A stretch of DNA of 58,647 nt, taken from the IMG/VR virus record IMGVR_UViG_3300034012_002112, positions 1 to 58,647 of that record. One strand, given 5' to 3'. This DNA is from a virus. The position numbers and the translations under genes were made by a program. The notes beneath the pieces were generated by a model, which was not told the DNA's origin, did not search any database, and worked only from the letters and a program-made list of their open reading frames with translations. Positions 24,157-32,223 of this stretch are shown piece by piece. Each line of letters starts with the position of its first letter. The first letter of the stretch is position 1.

Positions 24157-24417
24157 TCAGTTGCCCAATAACTTTTCAAGGGAATGTGCTTGGTGTTGTT
24201 GGTAAAAACCAAGCCGTTCTTGAATTACATTGTAATAGTTGATAGCACCATCAACCATTTCTTCTGCTGTCATCTGAGAAGCCAGTGCTTCATTCGATAA
24301 CATGGCTGCCACCAACATGGTAACACCCCACTCTTGCTTACTGCCAACCAGTGCAGAAAGGGGAGTCCCATCTTGCGTGAACCCAGCCAGTAGTTTGGAA
24401 ACGTTCCCGTCAATCAT
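24157..24417 (-). CDS. Hypothetical helical protein (86 aa)
   Basis: Starts MIDGNVSKLLAGFTQDGTPL, followed by VTMLVAAMLSNEALASQMTA and a Gln/His-rich C-terminus. Amphipathic helices only. It lies just upstream of the separate tail fiber and might be its assembly partner (inference). Confidence 0.6.
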   Translation of the reverse strand: MIDGNVSKLLAGFTQDGTPLSALVGSKQEWGVTMLVAAMLSNEALASQMTAEEMVDGAINYYNVIQERLGFYQQHQAHSLEKLLGN

Positions 24418-24452
24418 GGGACCCCTTGCATATTTATTTATTGTATTGCCAT

Positions 24453-24746
24453 TTATTTCTCAGCCCGTGCCAGGTAATACCAATAAGCACGTGCTGCATT
24501 CTGATTGAACCGTTTGCCTTGTAGAAGCTTGAGCTTTTTGTGTTCAAGATCTTCTACATGGTTGCTCTGGTAAGGAGGCACATCATCACCGTCATAGAGC
24601 ATGGATGTCTCCAGTTCATTCATTTGCAACTGCAGATTGAAATCATCAACAGCATGGTTGTGGCAGCTCATACGGATATGAGCATCCTCCAGATCAGTCG
24701 GAGGTTCCAGCTTCAGATAGAAGCTCTCCGAAATGTTGGGATGCAT
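24453..24746 (-). CDS. Hypothetical protein (97 aa)
   Basis: Start taken as MHPNISESFYLKLEPPTDLE; longer starts at 24818 or 24860 would overlap the upstream gene by 125 bases or more and read less natural residues. The body has HNHAVDDFNLQLQMNELETS and a basic helix ending AARAYWYYLARAEK. Family unknown. Confidence 0.6.
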   Translation of the reverse strand: MHPNISESFYLKLEPPTDLEDAHIRMSCHNHAVDDFNLQLQMNELETSMLYDGDDVPPYQSNHVEDLEHKKLKLLQGKRFNQNAARAYWYYLARAEK

Positions 24747-25407
24747 CCAAATCCAAGTCTGATCCTGTGACGATTCGTTTGGTGCGGACACTGTATTCTT
24801 GGACGACTTTGACTCCATGGGGCAGGGGTTGACCGGTTTTGTAGGCGTTGCGGAGGGCATCTGAATTAGGAAGGATTTCAGTTTTTGTTTTAGGTTCGAT
24901 CTTCTCTTCGAGGATCGAACCGTCCATAGAACGTACCACGGTTTGCTTGGTTGTGGTGACTTCTTGTTCTATACAGAATTGCTGGCGCTCCTCTGCAGTC
25001 CAATACTCATGGTCAGATGAGATCTCAACAGTCAGATCTTTCTTCTTGACCAGGACAAACTGGTAGTTCCGTCCTGTGATCTTGTTTTCATCCTTAGGCA
25101 GCGACCGACGCAGCCAGCTCAGTAAACTCTTGAGCCCCCGCAGCTGGGATTCGTGGTGACGTTTGGCTTGACCCAGAAGCTCTGATTCTTTCTTGATGCG
25201 CTCCAGTGCTTCCTCATGGGACGCCAACGCGTAATGAATACGATCCACCTTTTCAGACCGTAGCTTGGCGCAAGCTTCCAGCTCAGCTCGTGCCATGTCC
25301 TGGGATTCAGGAGTGAGGAGAGGAAGAGAGCGTTCCAGGGCACCATAGTGCTCGTACAGCTGGAGGACATTGAGTTCTTTTAGTTTAGTTTGAGTGACTT
25401 GCGTCAT
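24694..25407 (-). CDS. Siphovirus Gp157-like protein
   Basis: A 237-residue protein starting MTQVTQTKLKELNVLQLYEH. It has the long helical segment EEALERIKKESELLGQAKRH and a later beta part KITGRNYQFVLVKKKDLTVE, which together follow the Siphovirus Gp157 pattern (coiled coil, then KI-x-L/F-V-K). Gp157-like proteins are replication-region proteins of tailed phages, with a proposed role in host interference. It is the most upstream gene of a small sub-operon that ends in the tail fiber. Confidence 0.72.
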   Translation of the reverse strand: MTQVTQTKLKELNVLQLYEHYGALERSLPLLTPESQDMARAELEACAKLRSEKVDRIHYALASHEEALERIKKESELLGQAKRHHESQLRGLKSLLSWLRRSLPKDENKITGRNYQFVLVKKKDLTVEISSDHEYWTAEERQQFCIEQEVTTTKQTVVRSMDGSILEEKIEPKTKTEILPNSDALRNAYKTGQPLPHGVKVVQEYSVRTKRIVTGSDLDLDASQHFGELLSEAGTSD

Positions 25408-25409
25408 GA

Positions 25410-25529
25410 TCAGATGGTGTTGAAGTGGGATTGAATTTTGTTGAGTGTGTAGGCCAGCAGCGCTGCGGCTGCTGTCCAAAGAAGATCTTTTAATACAGGA
25501 AGTAAAGTTCCAATCAAAGATTCAAACAT
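25410..25529 (-). CDS. Small membrane protein (39 aa)
   Basis: Reads MFESLIGTLLPVLKDLLWTA followed by AAALLAYTLNKIQSHFNTI. A single hydrophobic helix of about 24 residues. It could be a holin-type or antiholin-type peptide, but no lysin is near. The leader resembles the CTCAA-type leader of other minus-strand genes, and the repeated 22-base element lies 30 bases upstream. Confidence 0.6.
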   Translation of the reverse strand: MFESLIGTLLPVLKDLLWTAAAALLAYTLNKIQSHFNTI

Positions 25530-25560
25530 GAGATTGAACTGTGTTGTGTTGGTGGGTAGT

Positions 25561-25582
25561 TTTACGTCGTGCCCAGGACGGC
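25561..25582 (-). promoter_or_regulatory. Repeated AACGTC...CAGGACG element, copy 1
   Basis: On the plus strand TTTTACGTCGTGCCCAGGAC, a variant of the element found at four other sites (28713, 29852, 38849, 41028). It lies between a stop and the start of the small membrane protein gene. A CTCCGC-TTGCA-GTGGAG hairpin is adjacent. Function unknown. Confidence 0.55.
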
Positions 25583-25598
25583 TCCACTGCAAGCGGAG

Positions 25599-25841
25599 TT
25601 AGTCTACCAGCTCTGTCAAGTCCTGATACCAGTCGGGAATTTCTTCCCCCAAGACTTCAGCACAGGCAGCATGGAGGGCAGACATAACAAAAGCCTTCTG
25701 CCCTTCTTCACCCCAGCTGGTCCAGAGTGCTAGATCAGGATCAGTATCATCCCATTCGATATGAATGGTGCAGCTACCGTCTTCCTCATCAATCACCTCG
25801 ATCTTTAGCTTTTCTGTCCAGTTCGTGTTCGACATGGCCAA
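25599..25841 (-). CDS. Hypothetical acidic protein (80 aa)
   Basis: Begins MAMSNTNWTEKLKIEVIDEE and has TIHIEWDDTDPDLALWTSWG. Acidic, with a beta strand then helices. A second Met (MSNTNW) is an alternative start. It overlaps the upstream gene by 53 bases. Family unknown. Confidence 0.65.
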   Translation of the reverse strand: MAMSNTNWTEKLKIEVIDEEDGSCTIHIEWDDTDPDLALWTSWGEEGQKAFVMSALHAACAEVLGEEIPDWYQDLTELVD

Positions 25842-26100
25842 TTAGTACGTTTTGTGCGTAATCCTCATGATGCATCTTAAGGTCAGCTGCTAACTTAACC
25901 AGCTCCCAGTGAGTATCCTCTGGGACTTCAAGGTCATAACGTGTGTTGGGTTTCATGCGAGGTTGAGTTGCAAGTTGACGGGCGTAATCAAAAATGTCAT
26001 CGTCATCGGTTGGCGTGACATGCAGTTGTGTTGATGGGCACGTTGTACCCAAACGAAACTTCTCAATTCTTGCTGTGGAAAAGATTAAATCATTTGTCAT
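25789..26100 (-). CDS. Hypothetical protein (103 aa)
   Basis: Starts MTNDLIFSTARIEKFRLGTT and ends with a helical VKLAADLKMHHEDYAQNVLI region. It is coupled to the SWIM-like gene by a four-base overlap. No domain recognised. Confidence 0.62.
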   Translation of the reverse strand: MTNDLIFSTARIEKFRLGTTCPSTQLHVTPTDDDDIFDYARQLATQPRMKPNTRYDLEVPEDTHWELVKLAADLKMHHEDYAQNVLIGHVEHELDRKAKDRGD

Positions 26101-27041
26101 TTCTTAATAACAGATTGGAGTTGAGGTAGTGCAATGCCAGGGAATGGAACGTAGCCAGCCTCCAGCATATTGAAGAACAAATCCCAGGCATCGTTCTGTG
26201 TGAACACTTCTTTGGGTTTGTAGGTACGCCAGTGGGTCAGTGGAGCCTGTGCTCCTGACTTGGTGTGCAGCAGAACAAAACGTCCATCACTGTGGGCATC
26301 AGAAGGTGGCGCATACCACCAGGCCACACACTTATCAGGCACACCACTGGGGCTAGCATTCCGTGCTTCTGTGCGTTTGCACAGCAACTCACGGTATTTG
26401 TGGAACCAGGTCAGATGGATACACCAGGGTCGGAAGCCTTGGATCTCCTTCTGGAATTCCGAAACATTAAGAAGCTGACGCTGAAAGGACCCACATGAGC
26501 AATAAGGTTCAAGAGCGACGGGCGGTACACCTGCGACTTCCTCCTCCATGTTAGACTCCAAGTCCACGGGCCGATTCGGAAGCCGCATCCCATCCGGCGC
26601 CACCAGATGTCCAAGGTCCGCCTGGTCCGACTGCAGGAGGGCAGTGAGTTTGGCAGGATCTGATAGGTGTATAAATTTGTCTGCCCAATGCGCCTGTAAT
26701 TGGGCGTTGGCTGTGATGTGTCCGAGTGCATGGGAATAGTGCCAGCCTTTAAACATAATGTAGGCATTGTGATGCCAGATGCTTGGACCCCTGTAGTTCG
26801 GTCCTAAGTAAGCAAAGAAATCCTTCAGCCGATTGCTGTAATCCATGAAGGCATGTTGGATCAGCGGCCTGTTGTAAGTCTGCTCACTACCATCCCTACG
26901 CACCACAAGGCAAGAATCATCTCGCAGATAAATGCCGGAGATGTCGCTGTCATCAAAATCCTTGAACGCACGCCGGAGGTTCGTCCGCGTGTAGATGCAC
27001 GCCTGCGCTGCGTTGAGTTCCTGGAGCGTTTCCGTTGACAT
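26097..27041 (-). CDS. SWIM-like zinc-binding protein
   Basis: A 314-residue protein. A segment CSCGSFQRQ followed 20 residues later by FRPWCIHLTW gives a C-x-C...C-x-H pattern, the signature of SWIM zinc fingers, which bind DNA or protein. Other parts (TYNRPLIQHAFMDYSNRLKD, WWYAPPSDAHSDGRFVLLHT) match nothing I know. A DNA or host-protein binding role is possible. It is the first gene of a five-gene block with overlapping ends. Confidence 0.65.
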   Translation of the reverse strand: MSTETLQELNAAQACIYTRTNLRRAFKDFDDSDISGIYLRDDSCLVVRRDGSEQTYNRPLIQHAFMDYSNRLKDFFAYLGPNYRGPSIWHHNAYIMFKGWHYSHALGHITANAQLQAHWADKFIHLSDPAKLTALLQSDQADLGHLVAPDGMRLPNRPVDLESNMEEEVAGVPPVALEPYCSCGSFQRQLLNVSEFQKEIQGFRPWCIHLTWFHKYRELLCKRTEARNASPSGVPDKCVAWWYAPPSDAHSDGRFVLLHTKSGAQAPLTHWRTYKPKEVFTQNDAWDLFFNMLEAGYVPFPGIALPQLQSVIKK

Positions 27042-27044
27042 GAT

Positions 27045-27058
27045 TTGAATTGAGTTGA
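27045..27058 (-). promoter_or_regulatory. CTCAACTCAATTCAA-type leader
   Basis: TTGAATTGAGTTGA on the plus strand reads TCAACTCAATTCAA in the transcript, ending four bases before the ATG at 27041. There is no Shine-Dalgarno site. The same leader recurs before at least eight other minus-strand genes (see findings). Confidence 0.55.
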
Positions 27059-27065
27059 GGTTGAA

Positions 27066-27272
27066 TCAGATGAAGAGGTCCGTGTCCTGGTCCTCTTGCC
27101 CTTTGAGTTTAGACGACGGTTGGGCGTTTGCATAAGCGCTTTTAGCAATCCGATAGGTTGCGTAGGCCAGTGCACCCCAGGCAACGGGGTTACCAACGAC
27201 TGCAAGAATACCGGCACCTACAACACCAAAGGTACCGGCTGTAACAATTGCAGCTTTTTCTTTAGGTTTCAT
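27066..27272 (-). CDS. Small membrane protein with Gly/Ala-rich helix
   Basis: A 68-residue protein from MKPKEKAAIVTAGTFGVVGA, containing GILAVVGNPVAWGALAYATY as one or two membrane helices and a polar, acidic tail ending DTDLFI. Could be a host-membrane protein. An upstream ATG at 27314 adds residues that do not look natural and would overlap the divergent gene. Confidence 0.65.
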   Translation of the reverse strand: MKPKEKAAIVTAGTFGVVGAGILAVVGNPVAWGALAYATYRIAKSAYANAQPSSKLKGQEDQDTDLFI

Positions 27273-27314
27273 GTGTTTGAGTAGAATTAAAATGAAGTGT
27301 TCGGTGGTGTACAC

Positions 27315-27581
27315 ATGGAAATCAAGTACGTCCCGCTTAATAAATTCCAGATTGAACCTTCAATGGAAGATAAGTTCTGGGAAGAAAAGATCAAACGTTC
27401 CATAGAAGAATGTAATTCGGTAAGTACCTTGAAAGAAATGGCGACCCTCTTGGCGAGGATCGCCACTCAACGTCAAGGTGTAATCCGTGGATTAGTTCAA
27501 GACATGTTCATCTTCAACAATGTTGCAGTTGAACAGGATGACCTGACTAATCCAGATATCCCGAACGGGAATAAACCTTAG
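27315..27581 (+). CDS. Small hypothetical protein (88 aa), plus strand
   Basis: Starts MEIKYVPLNKFQIEPSMEDK and includes SVSTLKEMATLLARIATQRQ and GVIRGLVQDMFIF. The middle helix LKEM..LL.RI..QRQG..RGLV is well formed, so I take it as real even though all neighbours are on the other strand. It overlaps the end of the next minus-strand gene by four bases. Confidence 0.68.
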   Translation: MEIKYVPLNKFQIEPSMEDKFWEEKIKRSIEECNSVSTLKEMATLLARIATQRQGVIRGLVQDMFIFNNVAVEQDDLTNPDIPNGNKP

Positions 27582-28684
27582 AGAGAAGCATCCTCTCCGG
27601 TCATTTCATCCCGAGCGGGAAGAGCTTTGACATCTACAGGATCTGTGGTGCGAGAGACAGGAAGAATCTCGACGCCGTCCTTGATGCCATAAGCACCACC
27701 CAGTTTGTCAGCATCCTGCTTGGCATGGATGTTGATGTAATCATTGAACAGTTCCTGGAACTTCCAGGTTGATTCCCGATCTTCATCAGGAATTGACATG
27801 CGGCTCAACGATTCGATGGCATCTTCCTGAGTGCTGTAATCAGGGATGTCAAAAGATTCGATTGCGCAGATCTCAACGTTGTTGGCTCCACGCATCTCAT
27901 TGGCAAGTACCGGAGCAAATACGGTAGTGGCGTAGAACTTTTCATTGAAGCTCAGGGGGACTTCAGCATCCAGTGCTTTGCTCAGGCACTTGGACATTTC
28001 CTTTTCATACAGACGCACCTTCTCAGATACATCAGTACCATTCAATCCCTTCAGGGTTAACACCATCGGGATCTTGTGGGCACGCTTGTTGTCCTGAGTC
28101 AGGATGTACACAAGGTATTTGGTACGCACGCTATAGCGGCGCTTGTACATTTCACCTTTGCTGTTGGCAAGGTCAGATGCAACCTTGTCATCATCAAACA
28201 GTGCTTTGACCTCAGGGTTCTCAAAGGTACCAATGGTCTGGCGCATACCACTGGTCTCTTCCACCATCAGGGGAGAACGCAGCAGGATCTGGAGGCGAGG
28301 CTCAGTAAAGTTCAGGCCTTCCTCAACGGAGGTGTTAGGCGCCATGCCAAAGGTCTGCTTGTAGTTCCAGATCACAGAACCCTTGGCAAAGTCAGATTCC
28401 TCTGCAGTCCAGCCGCAGGTGTCCAAATCGGACTTACGGACAAACCAACCACGAACCTTGGACTTGTTCAAAGGTTGGATGGTTACCAGGTTCTGGTAGC
28501 CAGAGACAAACTCTTTGGACTGGAACATCTTGAAAGATTCCAGACCACGGGTAGCGAGTGCCGAGGTTTTCTTCACGGTCATTTTGTTGGAGGTTTTCAA
28601 AGAAGGGGCAGAGTTAGGGGCAGAGTCAAGGGAAGACTCGAGTTCATCCATCCAGGATTCACTCATCATGTCAGTTGGAGTCAT
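27578..28684 (-). CDS. Conserved protein, possibly DUF5895-like
   Basis: A 368-residue protein with VRGWFVRKSDLDTCGWT, TEPRLQILLRSPLMVEET, YSVRTKYLVYILTQDNKR and KIPMVLTLKGLNGTDVSEKV. I recall a cyanobacterial domain of unknown function with this layout, but am not certain. It lies next to SSB in the replication block, so a role in DNA metabolism is plausible. An N-terminal Ser-rich 40 residues is probably disordered. Confidence 0.6.
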   Translation of the reverse strand: MTPTDMMSESWMDELESSLDSAPNSAPSLKTSNKMTVKKTSALATRGLESFKMFQSKEFVSGYQNLVTIQPLNKSKVRGWFVRKSDLDTCGWTAEESDFAKGSVIWNYKQTFGMAPNTSVEEGLNFTEPRLQILLRSPLMVEETSGMRQTIGTFENPEVKALFDDDKVASDLANSKGEMYKRRYSVRTKYLVYILTQDNKRAHKIPMVLTLKGLNGTDVSEKVRLYEKEMSKCLSKALDAEVPLSFNEKFYATTVFAPVLANEMRGANNVEICAIESFDIPDYSTQEDAIESLSRMSIPDEDRESTWKFQELFNDYINIHAKQDADKLGGAYGIKDGVEILPVSRTTDPVDVKALPARDEMTGEDASL

Positions 28685-28712
28685 GGTCAGGTCTGAGTTT
28701 GGGTAGTGGTGC

Positions 28713-28734
28713 TTTTAACGTCATCCCAGGACGG
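28713..28734 (-). promoter_or_regulatory. Repeated AACGTCAT...CAGGACG element, copy 2
   Basis: On the plus strand TTTTAACGTCATCCCAGGAC then GG, lying 30 bases before the start of the gene at 27578-28684. The TGA stop of the upstream gene (28721) lies inside the element, so it has constrained the end of that coding sequence or arrived after it. Confidence 0.6.
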
Positions 28735-29023
28735 GGTCAGAGTCTACCTCCTCTGGATCAGGGTTCTGTTCCATTTGCTTCTTTTCTTCATATTGGAAGT
28801 ATTCGTCAGCAATCTCTCGCATGCAGCTGTAGATCACTGAATCGTAGTGACCGCAACCACGCAAGAAATCAACAACATGACGAACAATGTTGTCACAAAA
28901 TACTTCCTGAAATGTTGTCAGGTTCTGGCTATTGCCATCCTGATGCAACAGATAGAAGGTGTCATGAGGAAGCTCCTCATTAACTGGAAGAATAAAATCA
29001 AATCCAACCTTTTCTTTTTCCAT
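28721..29023 (-). CDS. Hypothetical protein (100 aa)
   Basis: Starts MEKEKVGFDFILPVNEELPH and contains VFCDNIVRHVVDFLRGCGHY and a Gln/Glu-rich acidic end. It abuts the SSB gene (stop and start overlap by one base, TAATG type). Function unknown; probable replication accessory protein. Confidence 0.65.
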   Translation of the reverse strand: MEKEKVGFDFILPVNEELPHDTFYLLHQDGNSQNLTTFQEVFCDNIVRHVVDFLRGCGHYDSVIYSCMREIADEYFQYEEKKQMEQNPDPEEVDSDPVLG

Positions 29024-29826
29024 TAGAAAGGCGCCTCCTCCAGCTCAGGTGCTGCACCATATTGACCAGGCAAATCAGGCAGACCAGTGTTGACAGACCA
29101 TGGATCAGTCTCTTCCTCTGCTTGACGCCCGCCCCACAGAGGAGTGACGTTATCCGATGCAACCGTGGTAGATGGCTGAATGGTTTGCGTTGATGGGGTT
29201 GTGCTTCCTTTGGGTGCAAGAGTCATGGAAACCAATTGAATCTTGGTTTGCGACTTCTTATCTCCATTAGCATCCTTCCATGCATCAGTCACCAGCCTGC
29301 CCTGGATAGTTAACCCAGTTCCTTTCTTGGTAAAGTTCACCAGAAGTTCAGCGTTATTAAGCTTATCTTCTGCTGTATTGATGGCATAGAAATTGAAAAG
29401 ATCTGCCTGATTCCTACCTGTATTTACAGACAGGGTTTGATTGCAAATCATCAACCCACTTTCCGTAGTTTTAAACGCCCTGGCATCGTCAGTAGCAATG
29501 TCTTTAACGCAACGGCCGCCGAGGATGACGGTGTTAAGCATCGGAAACTGATCATTGACCTGTACAACAGTGCCGCCATGGAGCGAGTGCGTTCTGCTTT
29601 CAAGGTCGAAGCGTAGCTTTGCGCCGTGAACGTAGATGTAGTTTCCCTTCTTGAGTCTTGAGAAACGCTCAGAGTTCTTTCCATAGATGTTGAGATCGAG
29701 TTGGGTTTGAGCTTTGTTACCAACAGGCGGCAGGATGACCGTGCAACGCATGGCGGTAGATGATGCTGAAGTAAAAACCTCACGCGGATCCTCGGACAGA
29801 TACGCGTAGACGCAAGCAAAGTTCAT
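29023..29826 (-). CDS. ssb: Single-stranded DNA-binding protein, two OB folds
   Basis: A 267-residue protein. Residues 1-90 form one beta-barrel-like unit (FACVYAYLSEDPREVFT, TQLDLNIYGKNSERFSRLKK). Residues 95-205 form a second (NTVILGGRCVKDI, SGLMICNQTLSVNTG, GLTIQGRLVTDAWKD). The C-terminus is acidic and ends PELEEAPF, as in SSB tails that recruit partners. It should cover single-stranded DNA at the phage fork. Two OB units in one chain with weak sequence identity suggest divergence from standard SSB. Confidence 0.75.
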   Translation of the reverse strand: MNFACVYAYLSEDPREVFTSASSTAMRCTVILPPVGNKAQTQLDLNIYGKNSERFSRLKKGNYIYVHGAKLRFDLESRTHSLHGGTVVQVNDQFPMLNTVILGGRCVKDIATDDARAFKTTESGLMICNQTLSVNTGRNQADLFNFYAINTAEDKLNNAELLVNFTKKGTGLTIQGRLVTDAWKDANGDKKSQTKIQLVSMTLAPKGSTTPSTQTIQPSTTVASDNVTPLWGGRQAEEETDPWSVNTGLPDLPGQYGAAPELEEAPF

Positions 29827-29851
29827 GAGTTCAGAAGGTAGGGGTAAGGCA

Positions 29852-29873
29852 GTTTAACGTCATACCTGGGACG
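29852..29873 (-). promoter_or_regulatory. Repeated AACGTCAT...GGGACG element, copy 3
   Basis: On the plus strand GTTTAACGTCATACCTGGGA then CG, 26 bases upstream of the SSB start. Same orientation and spacing to the start codon as the copies at 28713 and 38849. Confidence 0.6.
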
Positions 29874-29879
29874 AAACGC

Positions 29880-30131
29880 CTATTTAATTGTTTCTATTTC
29901 TTCGGTTTTAGCAACATGTTCCACTTCATAATTAATACGTCCGGCAAAAGTGTTTCGTGTTGTAATTCGATAAACAGTACCGTCGTGAACAATTAATTCA
30001 GTGCCAGGCTCTGTTTTATTAGCAAGATTATCAAGATTCCATTTCAATCTCAATACCTCATTGTTTTTCTCTCGATGTTTAAGCCATGCTTTGAATAACT
30101 GTTTAAGAGTTGGTTTGCGTTTGGTTGTCAT
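29880..30131 (-). CDS. Small basic hypothetical protein (83 aa)
   Basis: Start taken as MTTKRKPTLKQLFKAWLKHR, four bases after the polymerase stop. N-terminal half is a basic helix, C-terminal half a beta-strand unit (LIVHDGTVYRITTRNTFAGR). It could be a DNA-binding accessory of the polymerase. An earlier ATG at 30227 reads into polymerase sequence. Confidence 0.6.
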   Translation of the reverse strand: MTTKRKPTLKQLFKAWLKHREKNNEVLRLKWNLDNLANKTEPGTELIVHDGTVYRITTRNTFAGRINYEVEHVAKTEEIETIK

Positions 30132-30135
30132 GGCT

Positions 30136-31956
30136 TTAGTGCGTTTGAGCCCAGGTGCTGCCGACCCGTGAGTCGCCATCAATCTTACAGCGAAATCCAA
30201 AGAATTCCTGCGCTTGTGGGAATGCACGCATGGCTTGTTCTCTGATGGTCTCAGTCAGGTCCTTAGGGCAAGACACCTGGATCTCATCGTGAATCATGGC
30301 GTGTTGAATCCAATGGCGCTCGTGTACTAAACCAAGCTCTGACAAATTGTCATGTAAATTAATAACAACTTGTTTCATGATGAGTGCGCCTGCTGCTTGC
30401 AATAGAAGATTCAATCCTTTGAATTCAGATCGACAAAACAATGCACGTTGATCTAATCCACGTAGATAACCACGGGATTGGATTGTAGATGCAATGTTTT
30501 CTTTCAATGATTTAAGAGCTGGCACACCTTTCATGAATGAATTAATTGCAGAACTTCCTAGTTGACGCAGAACTTCTGGATCTTTTTCATTCGGATTAAT
30601 GATAGTACCTGCCTTCATAGCGCCACATCCATAGAGCATTCCATACAAGAGACGTTTGCTTACGTCCCTGTTATCCACACCAAACTGTTGTTGGTTGTAG
30701 GTATGGATGTCAATGGATTCATCTGTTACCAGACGGGCGTATTCTCCGTCATCCCAGATGGCTAAGTATCCGGCCAAGCAACGTAACTCAAGAGCCTTAG
30801 CATCGACCCCAATAAGGTCCCAACTATGAGGAGCGTGGAAAAGGTTTCGGCATTCTTTTCCATAGGGGGAGTAAGCTGCTGGGACCTGACCCATGTTTGG
30901 ATTGCGGTGTGCGCAGCGCCCGCTAATGCAACCGTTAGTAACCAAATCCCCATGCATACATAGGTCATCGTTGTTAACGAGCTTGAGCCAAGCATTGTTT
31001 CCATCTGCGATTTGTCCCAGACGTTTTTTAACAAGCATGTATTCAGCTAAGGGCTGTGCTTCGGGGTAGGGCAAAGCCGCGAGTATATCGTCGTCAAGTA
31101 TTGGATTTCCTTTTTCCGTTGTTTTTTCAGGCGTCCATCCGTACTTCTGTCGTAGTCGGTCTGCAATTTGAGTACGAGATCCCGGATTGAATTCCTCAAA
31201 GCGAACCTTCGTGAAGGGCTGACCTTTGACATAGCCACGGCTTTTGTTATTCACCTTAGGGATGAACGTTTCCTCATGCCGTATCGGCGGAAACAATTCC
31301 TTTAGGTGGACCTCAAGTTCCGCTTGCTTTGCTCTAAGGACATCCACAAGATCAAGGCATGCATCAATATCAAAAGGAAAGCCTGCTCGAATTTGTCGGT
31401 TAATTGCCAGAGCAAAGTCATGTTCGAGCTTGAGTGCCGGACCTGGGTATTGCTGGGACGCAATGAAGCGCCAGAGTTTGAGGGTGACTTGAACATCCTG
31501 GACGCAGTAGTCCAGCATCTCTTGAGAATATTTGGAGAAGTCTTTGAACTCGATCTTATGATCGGCCAAGCGCCATCCCCATGCCTTAAGAGAAGCGGTT
31601 CCTCGGTTCTTCTTTGGAACCTGCGGATATTGTTCATTGTCCAGTTCCTCCAGAACTTCCTTTGGCCAGATCAATCTGGTGCAAATAAGCGTGTCGATGA
31701 TGCGGCATTTGAGGTTAAATGAATGCAGCTTTTGTAGAACCGGTACGTCATAGAAGATCACATTGTGACCAATGAGTACATCAGCGGTTGCCAGATGAGC
31801 AAGAGCATCATCAATGCGATCAGGCCCATAAGTAAAAGTTTCTGCTCTCGTAATGTCATAGATGACAATGCAGAAAATTTGCGTGACCTTGTCATACAAA
31901 CCATCAGATTCCAGGTCAAAGATCAGCCATGTTTCACTTTCTGAAACGGGCTTCAT
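30136..31956 (-). CDS. Family-A DNA polymerase with 3'-5' exonuclease
   Basis: A 606-residue T7-like enzyme. Exonuclease motifs: WLIFDLESDG (I), VLIGHNVIFYDVP (II), YCVQDVQVTLKLW (III). Polymerase motifs: LIGVDAKALELRCLAGYL (A), RDVSKRLLYGMLYGCGAMKA (B, with the Lys and Tyr) and MIHDEIQVSCP (C, HDE). The start at MKPVSESETW gives 23 bases of overlap with the upstream gene; a start at 31995 is possible. It is the replicative polymerase of this phage. Confidence 0.92.
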   Translation of the reverse strand: MKPVSESETWLIFDLESDGLYDKVTQIFCIVIYDITRAETFTYGPDRIDDALAHLATADVLIGHNVIFYDVPVLQKLHSFNLKCRIIDTLICTRLIWPKEVLEELDNEQYPQVPKKNRGTASLKAWGWRLADHKIEFKDFSKYSQEMLDYCVQDVQVTLKLWRFIASQQYPGPALKLEHDFALAINRQIRAGFPFDIDACLDLVDVLRAKQAELEVHLKELFPPIRHEETFIPKVNNKSRGYVKGQPFTKVRFEEFNPGSRTQIADRLRQKYGWTPEKTTEKGNPILDDDILAALPYPEAQPLAEYMLVKKRLGQIADGNNAWLKLVNNDDLCMHGDLVTNGCISGRCAHRNPNMGQVPAAYSPYGKECRNLFHAPHSWDLIGVDAKALELRCLAGYLAIWDDGEYARLVTDESIDIHTYNQQQFGVDNRDVSKRLLYGMLYGCGAMKAGTIINPNEKDPEVLRQLGSSAINSFMKGVPALKSLKENIASTIQSRGYLRGLDQRALFCRSEFKGLNLLLQAAGALIMKQVVINLHDNLSELGLVHERHWIQHAMIHDEIQVSCPKDLTETIREQAMRAFPQAQEFFGFRCKIDGDSRVGSTWAQTH

Positions 31957-32167
31957 CTTGAATTGAGAAGTTTTCACTGGGGAGAGTTTGGTCATTTTCG
32001 TTAATCCACGCCAAGATTTGCTGTGCACCAGCCCTATATGGGTGGGAGTAAATCTTGTTCAGAGCTACTTCTGAATCTAACGGAATTAACTGAAATGCAT
32101 TGGTTTGAGAGCAGGCTGTAATGGCGTACGGCCTGCCCTCCTTCCAAGTAGCGATAACGTAAGACAT
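31934..32167 (-). CDS. Hypothetical protein (77 aa)
   Basis: Begins MSYVIATWKEGRPYAITACS, then FQLIPLDSEVALNKIYSHPY. Mixed beta and helix. The end overlaps the polymerase start. A GACGGA...TCCGTC hairpin sits directly upstream of the start. Function unknown. Confidence 0.6.
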   Translation of the reverse strand: MSYVIATWKEGRPYAITACSQTNAFQLIPLDSEVALNKIYSHPYRAGAQQILAWINENDQTLPSENFSIQDEARFRK

Positions 32168-32180
32168 GCAAAAGAAGTAA

Positions 32181-32206
32181 GACGGACAGATGATATCTGA
32201 TCCGTC
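32181..32206 (-). promoter_or_regulatory. Hairpin upstream of 31934-32167 gene
   Basis: On the transcript strand GACGGA, a bulged T, CAGAT, loop ATC, ATCTG and TCCGTC: six pairs then five, with one bulged base. No T run follows. It is 14 bases from the ATG and could control ribosome access, or mark transcript processing between genes. Confidence 0.45.
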
Positions 32207-32223
32207 AACCCTTGCAAGTGTCT

